From contig CM051513.1 in assembly GCA_028015205.1 (NCBI GenBank), forward strand, positions 45,760,841 to 45,824,840: a stretch of 64,000 bases of DNA, given 5' to 3'. This DNA comes from Mytilisepta virgata (taxonomy: Eukaryota > Mollusca > Bivalvia > Mytilida > Mytilidae). Under the pieces are notes generated by a model, which saw only the letters and a list, made by a program, of their open reading frames with translations, was not told the origin of the DNA and did no database searches. Positions 47,290-58,620 of the stretch are shown here, piece by piece. How positions within the stretch are numbered: position 1 is the first letter of the stretch; every line of letters starts with the position of its first letter. The position numbers and the translations under genes are program-made.

Positions 47290-50200
47290 TCATTGAGAAT
47301 CGTCAATATAAATCAAATATGATTTAAAATAAAGAAGCTTACGTTTCCTTTTGCTTTTTCACTTTCAATTCAATATTAATTCTTTTGATTTATTAATTTT
47401 TTTTTCACTTTCCTGTGCATTTGTGAATGAAGTTTTATATCGGGAAATTACGATGGAAAATAACAACAGTTATGAAATGTAACATCTAAAAGTGAATTAT
47501 AAAAGTATTTTTACCCATTACTACCATCTGCTTTCATCATTAAGATAGGAAGAGAATATATTATTTAAGATAAATCGATGACTAATTAGAACAGCATAAA
47601 AACTAGAAAAGAAATTATAAACATCTTTAATTATAAGACCGTCGGTCGTCTGCTTCTGATGAAGCACGCGCGTGATATAAACATTAACCCGACCCAGATC
47701 AACAAGTTCCGTTAATGCTTGAAAGTGAAAATGTGGAGCAAATCAACCGCAACCCATTTTTCATTGATAATGGATGTATGCATCTTGCATTTTTCTCGCG
47801 CGTCTTAATCAAATTATCCTTAGTTGTCTTATAGTACATAATATGTTTTCATAAAATATTTAGAGACCAGGAAATCAGAATTTTATTGAAGGTTTAAGAG
47901 AAGACTTTTCTGCTGCATAAAAACATTTTTTGTCAAACATATATTATCAAATACATGCAGACGACGATTTAAGATGCAGAACGCACTTCTTTCTTCATAT
48001 TTTTAGCCCCCATACATAAACTTGTATAAATTGGCTATATAGATCTAAAAATAGAGGAACTCAGAAATCCGGGTTGAAAATGTGTAAATAATATTTTCTG
48101 TTGGTACTACGTGTGATAACTCCTTATGTGAAAGAATGAACGCACATGTAAATTTATGTACAGACAACATCTAATTTAAAATTTATCTTCTTTAACGATT
48201 GATTTTGAATTTGAAAGTTTCAACCAAGAAATACGTATTATCTGTATCTGAACAAATGGACAAAATTACTTAAACACAACAAGGCAAAATAAAATATTTT
48301 AAATAGAAAATGACACCAAAATTTTATAAAAGTGTAACAAATAATCACCCATTATAATTTGTCACAAAACTAATTTCGTAACCATGACAACGATGTCTTG
48401 GAAAAATGACTGAAAATTGATTCTGTCTTTAAGAGATAGTAAAACACAATCTTACGTCCAAAGAAATATCGATCCAAGAAACACAGTCTGATTCTCTGTT
48501 CAAATTTCAAACAGGTTACAGAACTTCGTAATGATTCATGCAAAATGCTATAGCTTTAAGTTTTAATCAGCTTCCGGAGAAAATTGAATTATGAATTTCC
48601 GATGTTTATGTAATTGAATTTTCAGCCGTATAGGGATTCTGCTATGGATCACGAAAGTACAGAAAATCAACTCCTGTAAATTGCCTTCTCTGAAAATTTT
48701 GCAGATTTAGTATTGTTTACATATTACAGATGGAAGTCGTTTTAGAGCTTAGAGTAGGTTGTGAGTTTTTTAATTCATAAACCAAACATACATTGTAACT
48801 ATGAGAATAAGAACTTCAATAAAATCGTCTACATTTTTTTTTCATAACATTTTGTAGCGCTTTTTTCCCTTATGATAGTAACAGTTTTTGTATAGGTAGC
48901 TACATGTATGTAATAGAAATTTAAAAAATCAATTTCTTTTGTACACTACGTAATTAGAAAGTGAGAGACAGATTCCATGGAAACTTGAGCCAGAACTTTT
49001 AAGGGTCATCCATAATTGTCGACATTATCCACAAGTTTACGAAGAGCACTCTTTTCGGAAACCCCTAGCCTCCTTCAAAAAGTCTACATCAACATTTTAA
49101 CATCGTTGCTGTGACCGGGTAGCACTCCTTACTCGGAAAGAGGATCTACAGACATCGTTACATCCCTTGAAAATACATGTACCAATTCCGCCCCTAGAAT
49201 TTTGGAGTTAAATATAATTCAATCTTCTTATTGGCCAGTTTTCAGTTATAAAGTAAGCAACACTTATGCAGATACATGCTGGTCTTTTTGTTATGTTATT
49301 TTCTAGATCATCACCACCTTTTGGTAAAAATGAAAAAAAATCTTTTCATTTAACGGTCACGACAGAACAGATCAAAGTTAGATAACTCTAACTGTATAGG
49401 ATTGGTAGATCTTCACATTTAGGCTCCGGTAACGGTCTTAACGATGTTTGTTAATTAGTAGTTCATGAATAGCATTGAACACACTCTCATTGTAGAAGTA
49501 CACGTTTCGTTAATTCAAACATCTGGCGAAGTGTGGATATCATAAACAGCAGACGATATTGAAGATGCGCGTGGAAAGCAGACGACCATCTGGAACATGG
49601 GAGATATGGCGTGAAATCAAGATTTGCTTCCTGTAATTGAGTATAAAATCGTGCAAATCTGGAATTTACCTTTCATTTCTTATTTGATTAATAAATGAAA
49701 GATCAGGACAAGGAAACGAGTTGTGATACATGCTTATCGTTATTCTAGACTCTCTTGTCCGAAAGAACATTTACAGTTTTACATTACTAGTAGTCTGTTT
49801 TAAATGTCGAATCTGAAAGCAGACTGTTTAAAATTAAATTTAATGGTTTCTGAAATACAAAAAGTTTGACAAGAATTAAACTGCAGACAATCTTGCATTT
49901 TCTTAACACAGAATTTGATTAAGGAAATGGGATGTTGTAGTCAAGTGTCGTTAATTTAGGCACTTTACATCTGAAGCTGAAATTGACATGTCAAGTTTTG
50001 TCTCATTATGAGTGACAAGTGGAAAACTTAGGTTTCTCGCATCTGCCTTAAAGTGCTTGCAGTATTCCAAGTTGTTGTGTCGTAAATTTGATGTCGAGTG
50101 ATGAGTTCCATTACCTCTTTACGATAATAGGCACTGTCGTAAAATATGTCGTAAAATCATAATAAATAGAGATGAAAAGAAGGCATGATAATATATAGCT

Positions 50201-51120
50201 GATGAATTATTTAAGAAAGAAGACTCATATAGTATATAGAGGACTCCTATTGATGCGTTATTTAATTATGATAATATTTATGGATTTTAAATTTGTTTCG
50301 GTCCGCTACAGTTGTTTTTTTTTCCGACCTTTTTGGGGGTAAAGTCTTGATGTTCGAACTTTGACCTTAAAGATACTTGACTATGGTAACAGCAAGAGCA
50401 TTTTCAGATACGAGTCCAGCAACTGCACGAAAATGTTATTATTTTAAATGTTCGGAAAACGTCTTTCGGTAATATGGTAAAATATTATCGCATCGCATAC
50501 CAACTCAATTAAACCAGAGTTTTTGATAAATAGTTATTTCAGGCAAGTAAAATACTTCTTTCATGAGGACAATTATAATTTTTAACACCAACTATCATGT
50601 GAGATGTATACACGAACTATGCAGATTTATCAGGAAAAAACACTAAATGAACGAGATGTTTACACCGTCGAAAAATGCGTCGAATATCCAAACATTTACA
50701 TTTAAAATCTAATTTTACAATTTTTGTTTTGAGAAATCTAAAATTTGTAAGGAAACACTGCTCCTGGATGTGTTTACCGTCCACAAATAAAAAAAAAAAA
50801 AAATAAAAAATAAAAAAAAAAAAAAAAAAAAAAAAAAATTAAGATTGTCTACTTCCAAGTAAGCATTAATTAAATATTTTTGATCATAAAAACCAGATCA
50901 AGAGTTCGTTTTCATTGTAGTGGCCAATACCATTCAGGATTCAGCCCCTTAATAATAGGAAAAATCAAGTAAATGGATCGTTCCCGAATGGTCATTTTAG
51001 TTTTCCTCTACTTTTGGATTAGTATTATTGGACATTCGTTTTAGCGTCAAATTCGATTCTAGAGACTAACTGATAATTTGTTAAAAACATTTAAACTCCT
51101 GGGACGATGCCTAGGTCCCC
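47290..51120. other. AT-rich intronic sequence, no gene recognised
   Basis: Nearly 4 kb without recognisable repeats or open frames over 60 codons, the longest featureless stretch in the window. It contains an A-rich run (50785-50838). Confidence 0.5.
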
Positions 51121-51126
51121 GAGTGT

Positions 51127-51457
51127 ATTCGCCAACCCAGTCGTCAGACTTGTCTGACATGATAATTCATTGATTTGTTATAGAAATTACCAGTATTTAG
51201 CAACATTCAAAAATAATAGAATAACTAAGGGTTCATTCCTTGTATTGCACATGGTAGATCTCCTTAGCTGAAAATTGGCTTCCTATTTCGGTATTTTTGG
51301 TTATGAGTACTTCTTGTTTTAAAATAAGTTTGGTTTTTGGTCTTCCAAATGTTTCGGTTTTAATGCTGCTGATGAGGGGTAACTCCTTCAAATGCGTCGT
51401 ATACAGCATAGTATAAATTTACTATATCTAATATTTGTATCTTTGGATTGTTATTTC
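51127..51457 (-). repeat. Inverted-duplicate partner 2 (pairs with 38903-39231)
   Basis: Near-perfect complement of 38903-39231, lying in the same CELF intron 12 kb away. By eye the two copies differ at roughly one base in 15 to 20. Confidence 0.9.
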
Positions 51458-51459
51458 AG

Positions 51460-52539
51460 TAATATCTGCTAGATTCCCGAGTTTCATATTTGATCAGGAT
51501 TCTAGAGTAACTGCCAATTATCCCAAAGACAATCTTGAAATAAACTATCAGGTACGAATAACATTTGGCCAATAAGTTTGCTTCCCAAAAACTAAGTTTC
51601 ATGTCCGAAGACTGTCCCCAGGTGTGTATATGAAAGGATGATTACATGTAAAATCATATTCTCTTTACACCAGTTGAAATTCTTGCAGCTATTTATAAGT
51701 TTCAGAAAAGTTAGTGCAAAATGCTTACTGTCAGAATACACACATGTAAAAAATAAAACTGTTTTTTTTTAAAAGGACTAGGTTCCTACTGCGCCTCACC
51801 AAATTACAATTTGATGCAATTACGACTAATACCGTTTGTCATTATGGAATGCGATACCTGTCATAAATATAAGCCATCGATCATAAAAGAAATCAGAGGT
51901 TTACGGTAAATTCATTGCTGTACTGAATGTATGGCATGCCGTTTGGTGCCATAAGTAATTATCGCGTTATGCCAGCTTTTTTTGGTGTATACAAAGTAAG
52001 GCATGAAATAGCAGGATTACACATTTAATATGATATTTTGACTTCTTGTTTGTTTATTCCACATTTACACTAATAAATTGTTTTTCTCAGTTTAAATGCT
52101 TGATTAATATGTGCATTAAACATATTATTTTTGGCGGGAGATTTCGAGTGCTATTTTGATTATTCTTTAACTGAATGAACAAATCTTTTAATTTTATTTT
52201 GGTTTGAAAGGAATTGACGAGTTGATGCGTAAACCTTGCTAAAAATTCTGCTTAACAGAGTATATTATTCTGCGAAGTAGAAAATTAAAATAAAGTATAC
52301 AAATAAAAAAATCCTTGCTTCAAACTTCCATAATTATGGAGCCTTGTAAGTGCTAAATAACCTGCAAATCAATTGCCACAAATGCCATATTATTTTGACA
52401 AACCTGTCTTTCATTTTTATCTATTTACAGAAACTGCTTGTGAGGAAGTGTCCATTTTAATTTTAATTTTCTACCTGTATTTTGTCTTTTGATGTGAATG
52501 TATTAAATATAAAGTAAATAGAACATGACTTACACTTAC
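51460..52539. other. Intronic sequence downstream of the 83-bp CELF exon
   Basis: AT-rich, and no repeat boundary was recognised. The donor side of the exon reads GTAAGTGTAAGTCATG. Confidence 0.45.
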
Positions 52540-52622
52540 CCCTGGTAAAATCTTCTGTTCATGCAGTGCTTGTTGTGCGTTCAGGGCACTGTCTCTGGCA
52601 CAGTAAGTTAGGAATGCACAAC
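52540..52622 (-). CDS. CELF3/4/5/6: CELF/Bruno-like RNA-binding protein, internal 83-bp exon (second half of RRM1)
   Basis: CELF proteins bind GU-rich RNA through three RRMs and control alternative splicing, mRNA stability and translation. Read on the minus strand, the exon follows a TTTTTTGCAG acceptor and ends at a GTAAGTGTA donor. It is 83 bp long, the conserved CELF exon length. After two bases completing a Gly codon it encodes [11 protein letters not shown], then ALNAQQ, then [10 protein letters not shown]. The first block is the RNP1 core of RRM1 (the preceding K-G spans the junction), followed by the helix and loop before the last strand. The [11 protein letters not shown] / ALHEQK wording matches the CELF3/4/5/6 (fly bru-3) branch rather than CELF1/2, which carry CFVTFYTRK-type sequence. 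The exon starts in phase 1 and ends on a codon boundary, compatible with the exon at 9375-9423. The paralogue assignment is from memory of the family; recognition of the exon itself is very secure. Confidence 0.96.
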
Positions 52623-53680
52623 CTGCAAAAAAGAAGCAATCTTTACTTCTATTTTGCGTCCAAAGGGACCAGCATACATGCAAATAAATTACACACAACA
52701 AAAACCATGCGTACTGTGAAGGAACTCTAGTCGTAAAATTGCGACCAACCGATGAACCTCATTTTCGCAACGTATAAAGTCGCACATATAAAAATAAATA
52801 ATATGCTGAACTTTATCTTTGTAGACCTATTGTCAAGTGCTCTTCAATAATGCTGAAACCAACAGGAGAGAAAACCAAGGGCAAGGATTGCTGTGGCATA
52901 CTTTTGTATCACGTCACAATATACTCTAATTCAATGTGTAGTTATTGTGCCATTTTTACGGTTCATATTTCTGATAAAGAAAGTCAGTCAAAAGTCAGTG
53001 GATATCAAATTTACTCTTGCACAATGTACATAGAAGCAGAGATATATATATTGTTATATATGTCTCTGATAGAAGTAATAAGTAGAGTACCATATTTACC
53101 ATTCAAAAATGTAAGTTTTTGTAATTATGAAATGACAGCTTGTGAGTTTTTTATATGTTGGTTTTATATAGAATTGGATCTTGATATAAACTTTATTTTT
53201 CTAATTAATATCAAAAGAAAACATAATCAACCAACGAAATGAAATGTTATTTAGTTTCATATAGCCGCATGCTTCAAATTCAGAACATATGCACCTTCAG
53301 CAAAATTCTTTGATCTCGCGTTAATTAACGAGAACCTTGAAATATAATTACCGGAAACAGTTTGGAGAAGATCCTAAAAAGTTTTGAAAAATCTAACTAC
53401 AGATAATTATGTTTACATGTTTTGTTAATTATATAAGACATAACAGGAGGTAAACGCTTCAGTTCGGTTTTTCAAATGTCATGTACGATTTCACCTACAA
53501 GCAAAATGTATAACGTAAATATGAACTGAATTCAATAAATAAAGAGCATTCGTGCTTAGAATATTGTTCCATATTCTGGACAAATTATTGCCATCTCAGT
53601 CTGTTCAATTCTTATTTTTAGAAATTATCACGAAATTGTACTTCTGCAGGTTTTTAACCTTTTCTCTCCCATTTTTAGCT

Positions 53681-55500
53681 CACCTGACCCAAAGGGTCAA
53701 GTGAGCTTTTCTCATCACTTGGCGTCCGTCGTCCGTCGTCGTCCGTCGTCGTCGTCTGTTAACTTTTACAAAAATCTTCTCCTCTGAAACTACTGGGCCA
53801 AATTGAACCAAACTTGGCCACAAGCATCATTAGGGTATCTAGTTTAAAAAATGTGTCCGATGACCCCGCCTGTCAACCAACATGGCCGACATGGCTAAAA
53901 ATAGAACATAGGGGTAAACTGCAGTTTTTGTCTTATATCTCAAAAACTAAAGCAATTAGAGCAAAACTGACATGGGGTAAAAATGTTCATCAGGTCAAGA
54001 TCTACCTGTCATGAAATTTTCAGACGAATCGGTCAACCCTTTATTGGGTTATTGCCCCTGAATTTTTAATTTTAAGGAAATTTTGCAGTTTTAGGTTATT
54101 ATCTTGAATATTATTATAGATAAAGACAAATTGTAAACAGCAAAAATGTTCAACAAAGTAAGATCTACAAATAAGTCAACATGACCAAAATCGTTGATTG
54201 ACCCCTTATAGGAGTTTTTGCCCTTTAAAGACGGCATTCAGCGTAAACTTTGCTTTTAACATCTTTTCCTCTCAAACCACTGAGCCAATTGAGACCAGAC
54301 TTTGGTGGAATGGTCCTTGGCTGGCCCCCTTCCAAACTTATGTCTGGCATCCCCGACTTCCATGGCTGCTGTTACTAAAAATAGAAAAAAAAGGGGGGGG
54401 GGGTGAATTTCAAAAACCTTCTTATATGAAACTACAAGGCCAGTTGGAACCAAAGTTGGCAGTAATGGTTTTTAGGAAGTTCTCTTTCAGAAATATGTCC
54501 AATGACCCGGACTGTTAACCAAGATGGCCGCCACAGCCGAACTTAGTTTAACATAGGGCCCTATGGGAAAATTCATTGAAAAATATTCTTGCCTTAAACC
54601 ACTTGACCAATTGGAACCAGACTTGTCAGCAATGGTCCTTAGATGGTCCTCTTAGAGAGGTGTGTCTGATGACCCGGACTGTGAACCAAGATGGCCGCCA
54701 CAGCTGAACTTAGTTTAACATAGGCCCTATAGGAAAATTCATTGAAAAATTGTGTTGTCTGAAACCACTTGACATATTGGAGCAGGACTTGGCGGCATTG
54801 GTCCTTAGGAGGTCCTTTTTCAGAAATGTGTCAAATTTCGTGGACTGTAAACCAAGATGGCCGCCACAGCAGAACTTAGTTTAACATAGGACCCTATGGG
54901 AAATTCACTCAAAAATCTTCTCGTCTGAAACCACTAAGTCAATTAGAATTAGACTTGGTAGCAATGGGTCCTTAGATGGTCCTCTTTCAGAATTTTTGTG
55001 CGACGACCCAGACTGTCAACCAAGATGGCCGCCACAGCAGAACTTAGTTTAACATAGGGCCCTATGGAAAAATTAATTGAAAAATCTTCTTGTCTGAAAC
55101 CACTTGACATATTGGAGCCAGACTTGGCAGCATTGGTCCTTAGGAGATCCTCTTTCAGAAATATGTCCGATCACGTGGATTGTCAACCAAGATGGCTGCC
55201 ACACCGAACTTTGTTAAATATTGGACCCTATAGAAAAATTCAGTTAAAAATCTTCTTGTCTGAAACCGCTTAGCCAGTTGGAACAAGACTTAGCAGAAAT
55301 GGTCCTTAAATGGTTCTCTTTTAGAAATGTATCCGTTGACCTGGACTAAACCAAGATGGCTGCCACAGCTGAAATTAGTTTAACACAGAATCCTATAGAA
55401 AAACCAGCCAAATTGACTGCAACACTTAAATTTTTAGGTCTGCTCAAGGTGAAAAGTTAAATCCAGGTGAGCGATACAGGCTCTTGAGAGCCTCTAGTTC
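53681..55500. mobile_element. Helentron/'pearl'-like element with six ~167-bp core repeats, copy 1
   Basis: Starts with a hairpin AGCTCACCTGACCC / GGGTCAAGTGAGCT (53677-53708), then a CGTC-rich tract (53720-53760). Tandem units follow, the AAGATGGCCGCCACAGC block recurring near 54520, 54688, 54854, 55022, 55189 and 55353 (period 164-168 bp). At the right end CCAGGTGAGC mirrors the start and is followed by a hairpin GGCTCTTGAGAGCC. CATTTTTAGCT occurs on both sides (53670-53680, 55500-55510), possibly a target duplication or a T-rich site. Frames here (54198-54518, 55064-55273) are repeat read-through. Confidence 0.85.
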
Positions 55501-56135
55501 ATTTTTAGCTATTAAAACAAAACATGTTTTAATTTTTTATAAATGATTTTTCACGCCCATTAAAAAATATGTTTTTATTCTACCTTGCGGAAGACTGAGT
55601 CAATTAAGGGCTTGTAAATTTTTTTGATCATTTTTTTCTAAAGTGAATGTAACGTTTTTGTTCACTTTAAATTACATAAAAATGCATTTTTGGTGGCTGT
55701 GGTTTAAATAAATAGACAGAAGAGTAAGAATTAGAAAATTAGAATTTATTTTTCCTGGTCTTATTTTCTTCATTTTTTCTTCATTAAAAAAAGAATTTAT
55801 GTCGAGTTGGTGCCTTGTTGCAGCGATTATTGAAATAAAAACGCTTAATGAAATAAATATTTCAATAACCGGTGACTTTCAACGCTTATTGAAATATTTA
55901 TTTCATTAAGCGTTGAAATGCAACGCTTAATGAAGTATCACAAATTTATTTCATTAAGCGTTGCATCTGTATGTCATAACGCTTAATGAAATAATTTGAG
56001 AATATTTTTTTAAGATTACAAGATATTACCTAATATCTCCTTTTAAGTTCTACATTTTTATGAAATGACCATTTCACTCACCAGCGCTGAAAACAACATG
56101 ACTTTGGAGTTTTTAGTGTTATAGTGCTAACATAC

Positions 56136-56333
56136 CTGAAGTAACTGTTCGCAATTAATCCAGTCACCCGACTCGGACACATTCTTCTGATTATTCGGGT
56201 CATTGATATATCTCCCTAATGCTTTGTGATTAGCGGATATGCAACAACTACCAATTAGGTCTATGGTCTTATCCGACCGAGAGTCGTATCCACGACCACT
56301 CGAGATGTAATCATTAGAAAGCAGAAATGACGA
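56136..56333 (-). CDS. Coding-like block 2 inside the fold-back element, unknown protein
   Basis: On the minus strand 66 codons are open between a TAG and a good donor CAG/GTATGTTAG (56136/56135). Without splicing the frame stops two codons later. It includes GYDSRSDKTIDLIG, SANHKALGRYINDPNNQ and SGDWINCEQLLQ, a balanced composition unlike AT-driven chance frames. LGRYIND faintly recalls the GRFINH motif of SET domains, but the partner motifs are absent, so I assign no function. A branch-point-like TTCTAAT precedes TCTCGAG (56307-56301), a possible acceptor. Another is CTTCACTGTAG, ending at 56334. It probably belongs with the block at 56514-56687. Confidence 0.45.
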
Positions 56334-56513
56334 CTACAGTGAAGCGTACTGGGCAGATGACACCAACTACATTGTCCAGGCGTCGATTTCAGCCTCCCTC
56401 TTATACAAAGGCAAAAACAATTTATTGATTAATTGATTTAACGATTAGCAGAATGTTTGTCTTGCACATCCTTCATGTGCTATTTTTTGTTGTTGAATAT
56501 ATGGAACGTGACA

Positions 56514-56687
56514 TCACACAGGGAACAATATGAAGGGTTTCTGTCGAAAGTAAGGTAGGACATACTTACTCTTCCTGATTTCACCCGCCGATTTGCGATT
56601 TTTTATCAGTGCGTTTGTTCCTTCGACCGTAATATCTGCATTTCGCAGCTCCTCTGAAATTCCTGAATTGATTTTACTTAAACTCAT
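56514..56687 (-). CDS. Coding-like block 1 inside the fold-back element, possible first exon
   Basis: On the minus strand an ATG at 56687-56685 opens a 57-codon frame. The first 39 codons read MSLSKINSGISEELRN, ADITVEGTNALIKN and RKSAGEIRK, strongly protein-like, and are followed at 56570/56569 by a strong donor AGA/GTAAGTATG. The remaining 18 codons before the stop look less coding-like, so I favour splicing there. The frame with block 2 matches only with certain acceptors (or the alternative donor AGTAA/GTATGT), so the gene model is unresolved. No known family was recognised. Confidence 0.4.
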   Translation of the reverse strand: MSLSKINSGISEELRNADITVEGTNALIKNRKSAGEIRKSKYVLPYFRQKPFILFPV

Positions 56688-57118
56688 ATCAGTTTGTTAT
56701 TGCATTTAGGAGCCATAGCCTGTTCCATTTCTGTATGTTGAAGTTGATATCACAAAATTAAATGGCCGGGAATGTTGTTTTTTTTGTGAGCCCCAAAGCA
56801 CTTTGGTCTATTTTGGTTTGTCGAGTTTTAAGCGTTTATGGTTGTGCATGTTTACATATGAATTATTTCACATATGCAAACCATGGGTTTAAATGGTATT
56901 CGTGTTTGAAATCACAAGGAAATCCGTATCTTATTGTACTACACTTGTCTAAGAAGGTGGCTGCTAATAAACAAATAAAATCTTACTTTTGATAACGTTG
57001 ATAACTTTGATGCAACCTTCCGGTTTAGTTATCAGGTCTACCGCCGAATAAAAATCGACGAAAACGTAGTTTCAAACGTGATAAATATATTATCTAGCTT
57101 TTTCTGCGCATAGATATT

Positions 57119-57230
57119 GTAAAATATCACCGCTCGACGTAATATGAATTATTTTTGCTCGTTCGCTTCGCTCACTCGCTCAAAATGCTTCACATTACGG
57201 CTCGCGGCTGATATTTTAAAAGATATCAAT
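57119..57230. repeat. Inverted repeat with GCTCGTTCGCTTCGCTCACT loop
   Basis: AAAATATCACCGCTCGACGT plus AATATGAA pairs with TTCACATTACGGCTCGCGGC plus TGATATTTT. The apex is the CGAGC-rich loop type seen in other hairpins of this window. It lies inside the 55816-57969 element, so it is either part of it or nested. Confidence 0.65.
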
Positions 57231-58479
57231 ATGCAGAAAACCAGGCCTACTTATTGTCTGGCTTTAGAACGACGCTACTCAAGGTTGCAAATAAGTTCGC
57301 GCTGCTGTCAATTGCAGGTCCCTTGTCTGGAACAATGCCGCTACCCAAGATTGCAAATAAGTTCGCGAAACTCTCAACTACAGGTCTCTTGTCTCAGACA
57401 ATAATTTTTCTTACTAAACTGGTTGTAGCACTGTTCTTTACTTTATTTAAGATGAAGACTAACTATTTAAAACAGGTCGATTGAATTATATAGTTGATCT
57501 GGTACACTATGTAGCTTATCATATGTAAGGTGAGAGTTAATTCCCGGCTTTATGTATTTGCAAAAGGTGTGCACACAATTCATAGCTTTTATTTCTAATT
57601 TATCAGATTGGCAGTTCATTAGTCAGGCTTCCAAAACTAATAAAATTGGTATTCACGAAATAGTTGAAAAATATCGAAAGTGGAGTTAAACCCCACTACA
57701 TTGTATGCTCCAGCCAACCAACAGTAACTAAAGTTATTTCAATAAGCGTTGGAAATGTACGTCCAGTTTTCCGAGAAACAGCGAAGCCAACGCTTAATGA
57801 AATAATTATTTCATTAATGGTTGCAATTGCGCCGTTTAATGAAACAATATTTCAATAAGCGTTGCAATTCAACGCTTAATGAAATAAATATTTCAATAAG
57901 CGTTGAAAGTCACCGGTTATTGAAATATTTATTTCAATAAGCGTTTTTATTTCAATAAGCGTTGCAACAGTGCCTCCTGGTGTCTCACGTTATATATCAA
58001 ATGAAAATAAAGCGATTATTATAGCCATGTTATGGTATCTTCTAAGATAATTGATAGAAATTGTCAGAGATAGCGAAACCAATTAAATGAAGATAGAGCT
58101 TGCAGGCTAAATGGTTTATAAGTATGATCTATATACTACTGACTGCAGCAATCATGAATGATGGATTTTTCAGGCTGTTGTGCTAATTGTTATTTATTTT
58201 CTAAAGCAAATAATTTTTCGTGTGTATATTCTACTGATGAAAGTTTCAAAACAAACATAAACTATTTTTATGTTTTGATATTACAGTAGATATCAATGCA
58301 GAAAATGCACACAGCAATAACAGCCAATTGGTGAAGATTCTGATGATTGTAGATTATATCATCTGTTATTATACAAACGTTCCAACACCCGCCCAAAATG
58401 CTTTTTATAATTTCACACTTGCTGTGTATTTGTAAACATAAACAAAGTTCATATGAAACTCAGAGGAACAAATTACGTG

Positions 58480-58620
58480 TAAAATTTATTCCGGAACTTA
58501 TTTCACAAAAAATTTGTTCCAGGAACCAATGCAGTGTCATAGAGAATAGGTTTCTTTGGAAATTTGTCGCAGAAAATAGGTTCCTCTAGAACCTATTTCT
58601 TATCGGAACAAACGTTTTGT
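58480..58620. repeat. Inverted-repeat cluster with ATAGGTTCCTCTAGAACCTA palindrome
   Basis: A perfect palindrome (58575-58595 region) is flanked by GGAAC/GTTCC words and AATTTGTTCC versus GGAACAAACG, as in a decayed hairpin element. Confidence 0.5.

Larger units (their letters stand above)
9424..52539 (-). other. 43.1-kb intron of the CELF gene between the 83-bp and 49-bp exons
   Basis: The intron runs from the GTAAGTGTA donor at 52539 to the TTTTTTTCAG acceptor at 9424 (minus strand), 43,116 nt. Both borders are consensus and the exon phases match, so I infer direct splicing. An additional cassette exon inside cannot be excluded, for example the GC-rich block at 35397-35510. The intron is packed with MITEs, minisatellites and fold-back elements listed separately. 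Very long introns at this point in CELF genes are also known in vertebrates. Confidence 0.85.
55816..57969. mobile_element. 2.15-kb fold-back transposon with palindromic-monomer ends and a 6-bp target duplication
   Basis: The left end TGTTGCAGCG and right end CGTTGCAACA open inverted repeats of more than 110 bp made of palindromic words such as CGCTTAATGAAAT and ATTTCAATAAGCG, including a shared ATTTCAATAACCGGTGACTT block. Left arm about 55816-55990, right arm about 57733-57969. GTGCCT stands on both sides (55810-55815 and 57970-57975). The interior holds the minus-strand coding-like blocks at 56514-56687 and 56136-56333, an inverted repeat at 57119-57230 and a 68-bp tandem duplication near 57265-57400. 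I cannot assign it to a transposase superfamily. Confidence 0.85.

Noticed and set aside
52471..52701. 76-codon minus-strand ORF as an independent gene
   Set aside because: It contains the CELF exon but reads through both splice sites. Only 52540-52622 is coding.
52850..53242. 130-codon plus-strand ORF just upstream of the CELF exon
   Set aside because: No repeat, but no motif, signal or splice evidence either. Composition (Ile, Tyr, Phe, Cys rich) is what AT-rich chance frames give. It lies antisense in an intron.
54198..54518. 106-codon ORF with a Gly run
   Set aside because: It lies in the core repeats of the AGCTCACCTG element; the Gly run is a G-homopolymer.
56136..56687. Upstream exons of the CELF gene
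   Set aside because: The block ending at 56136 finishes on a codon boundary, whereas the CELF 83-bp exon needs a preceding exon ending after one base. The sequence also does not match RRM1.
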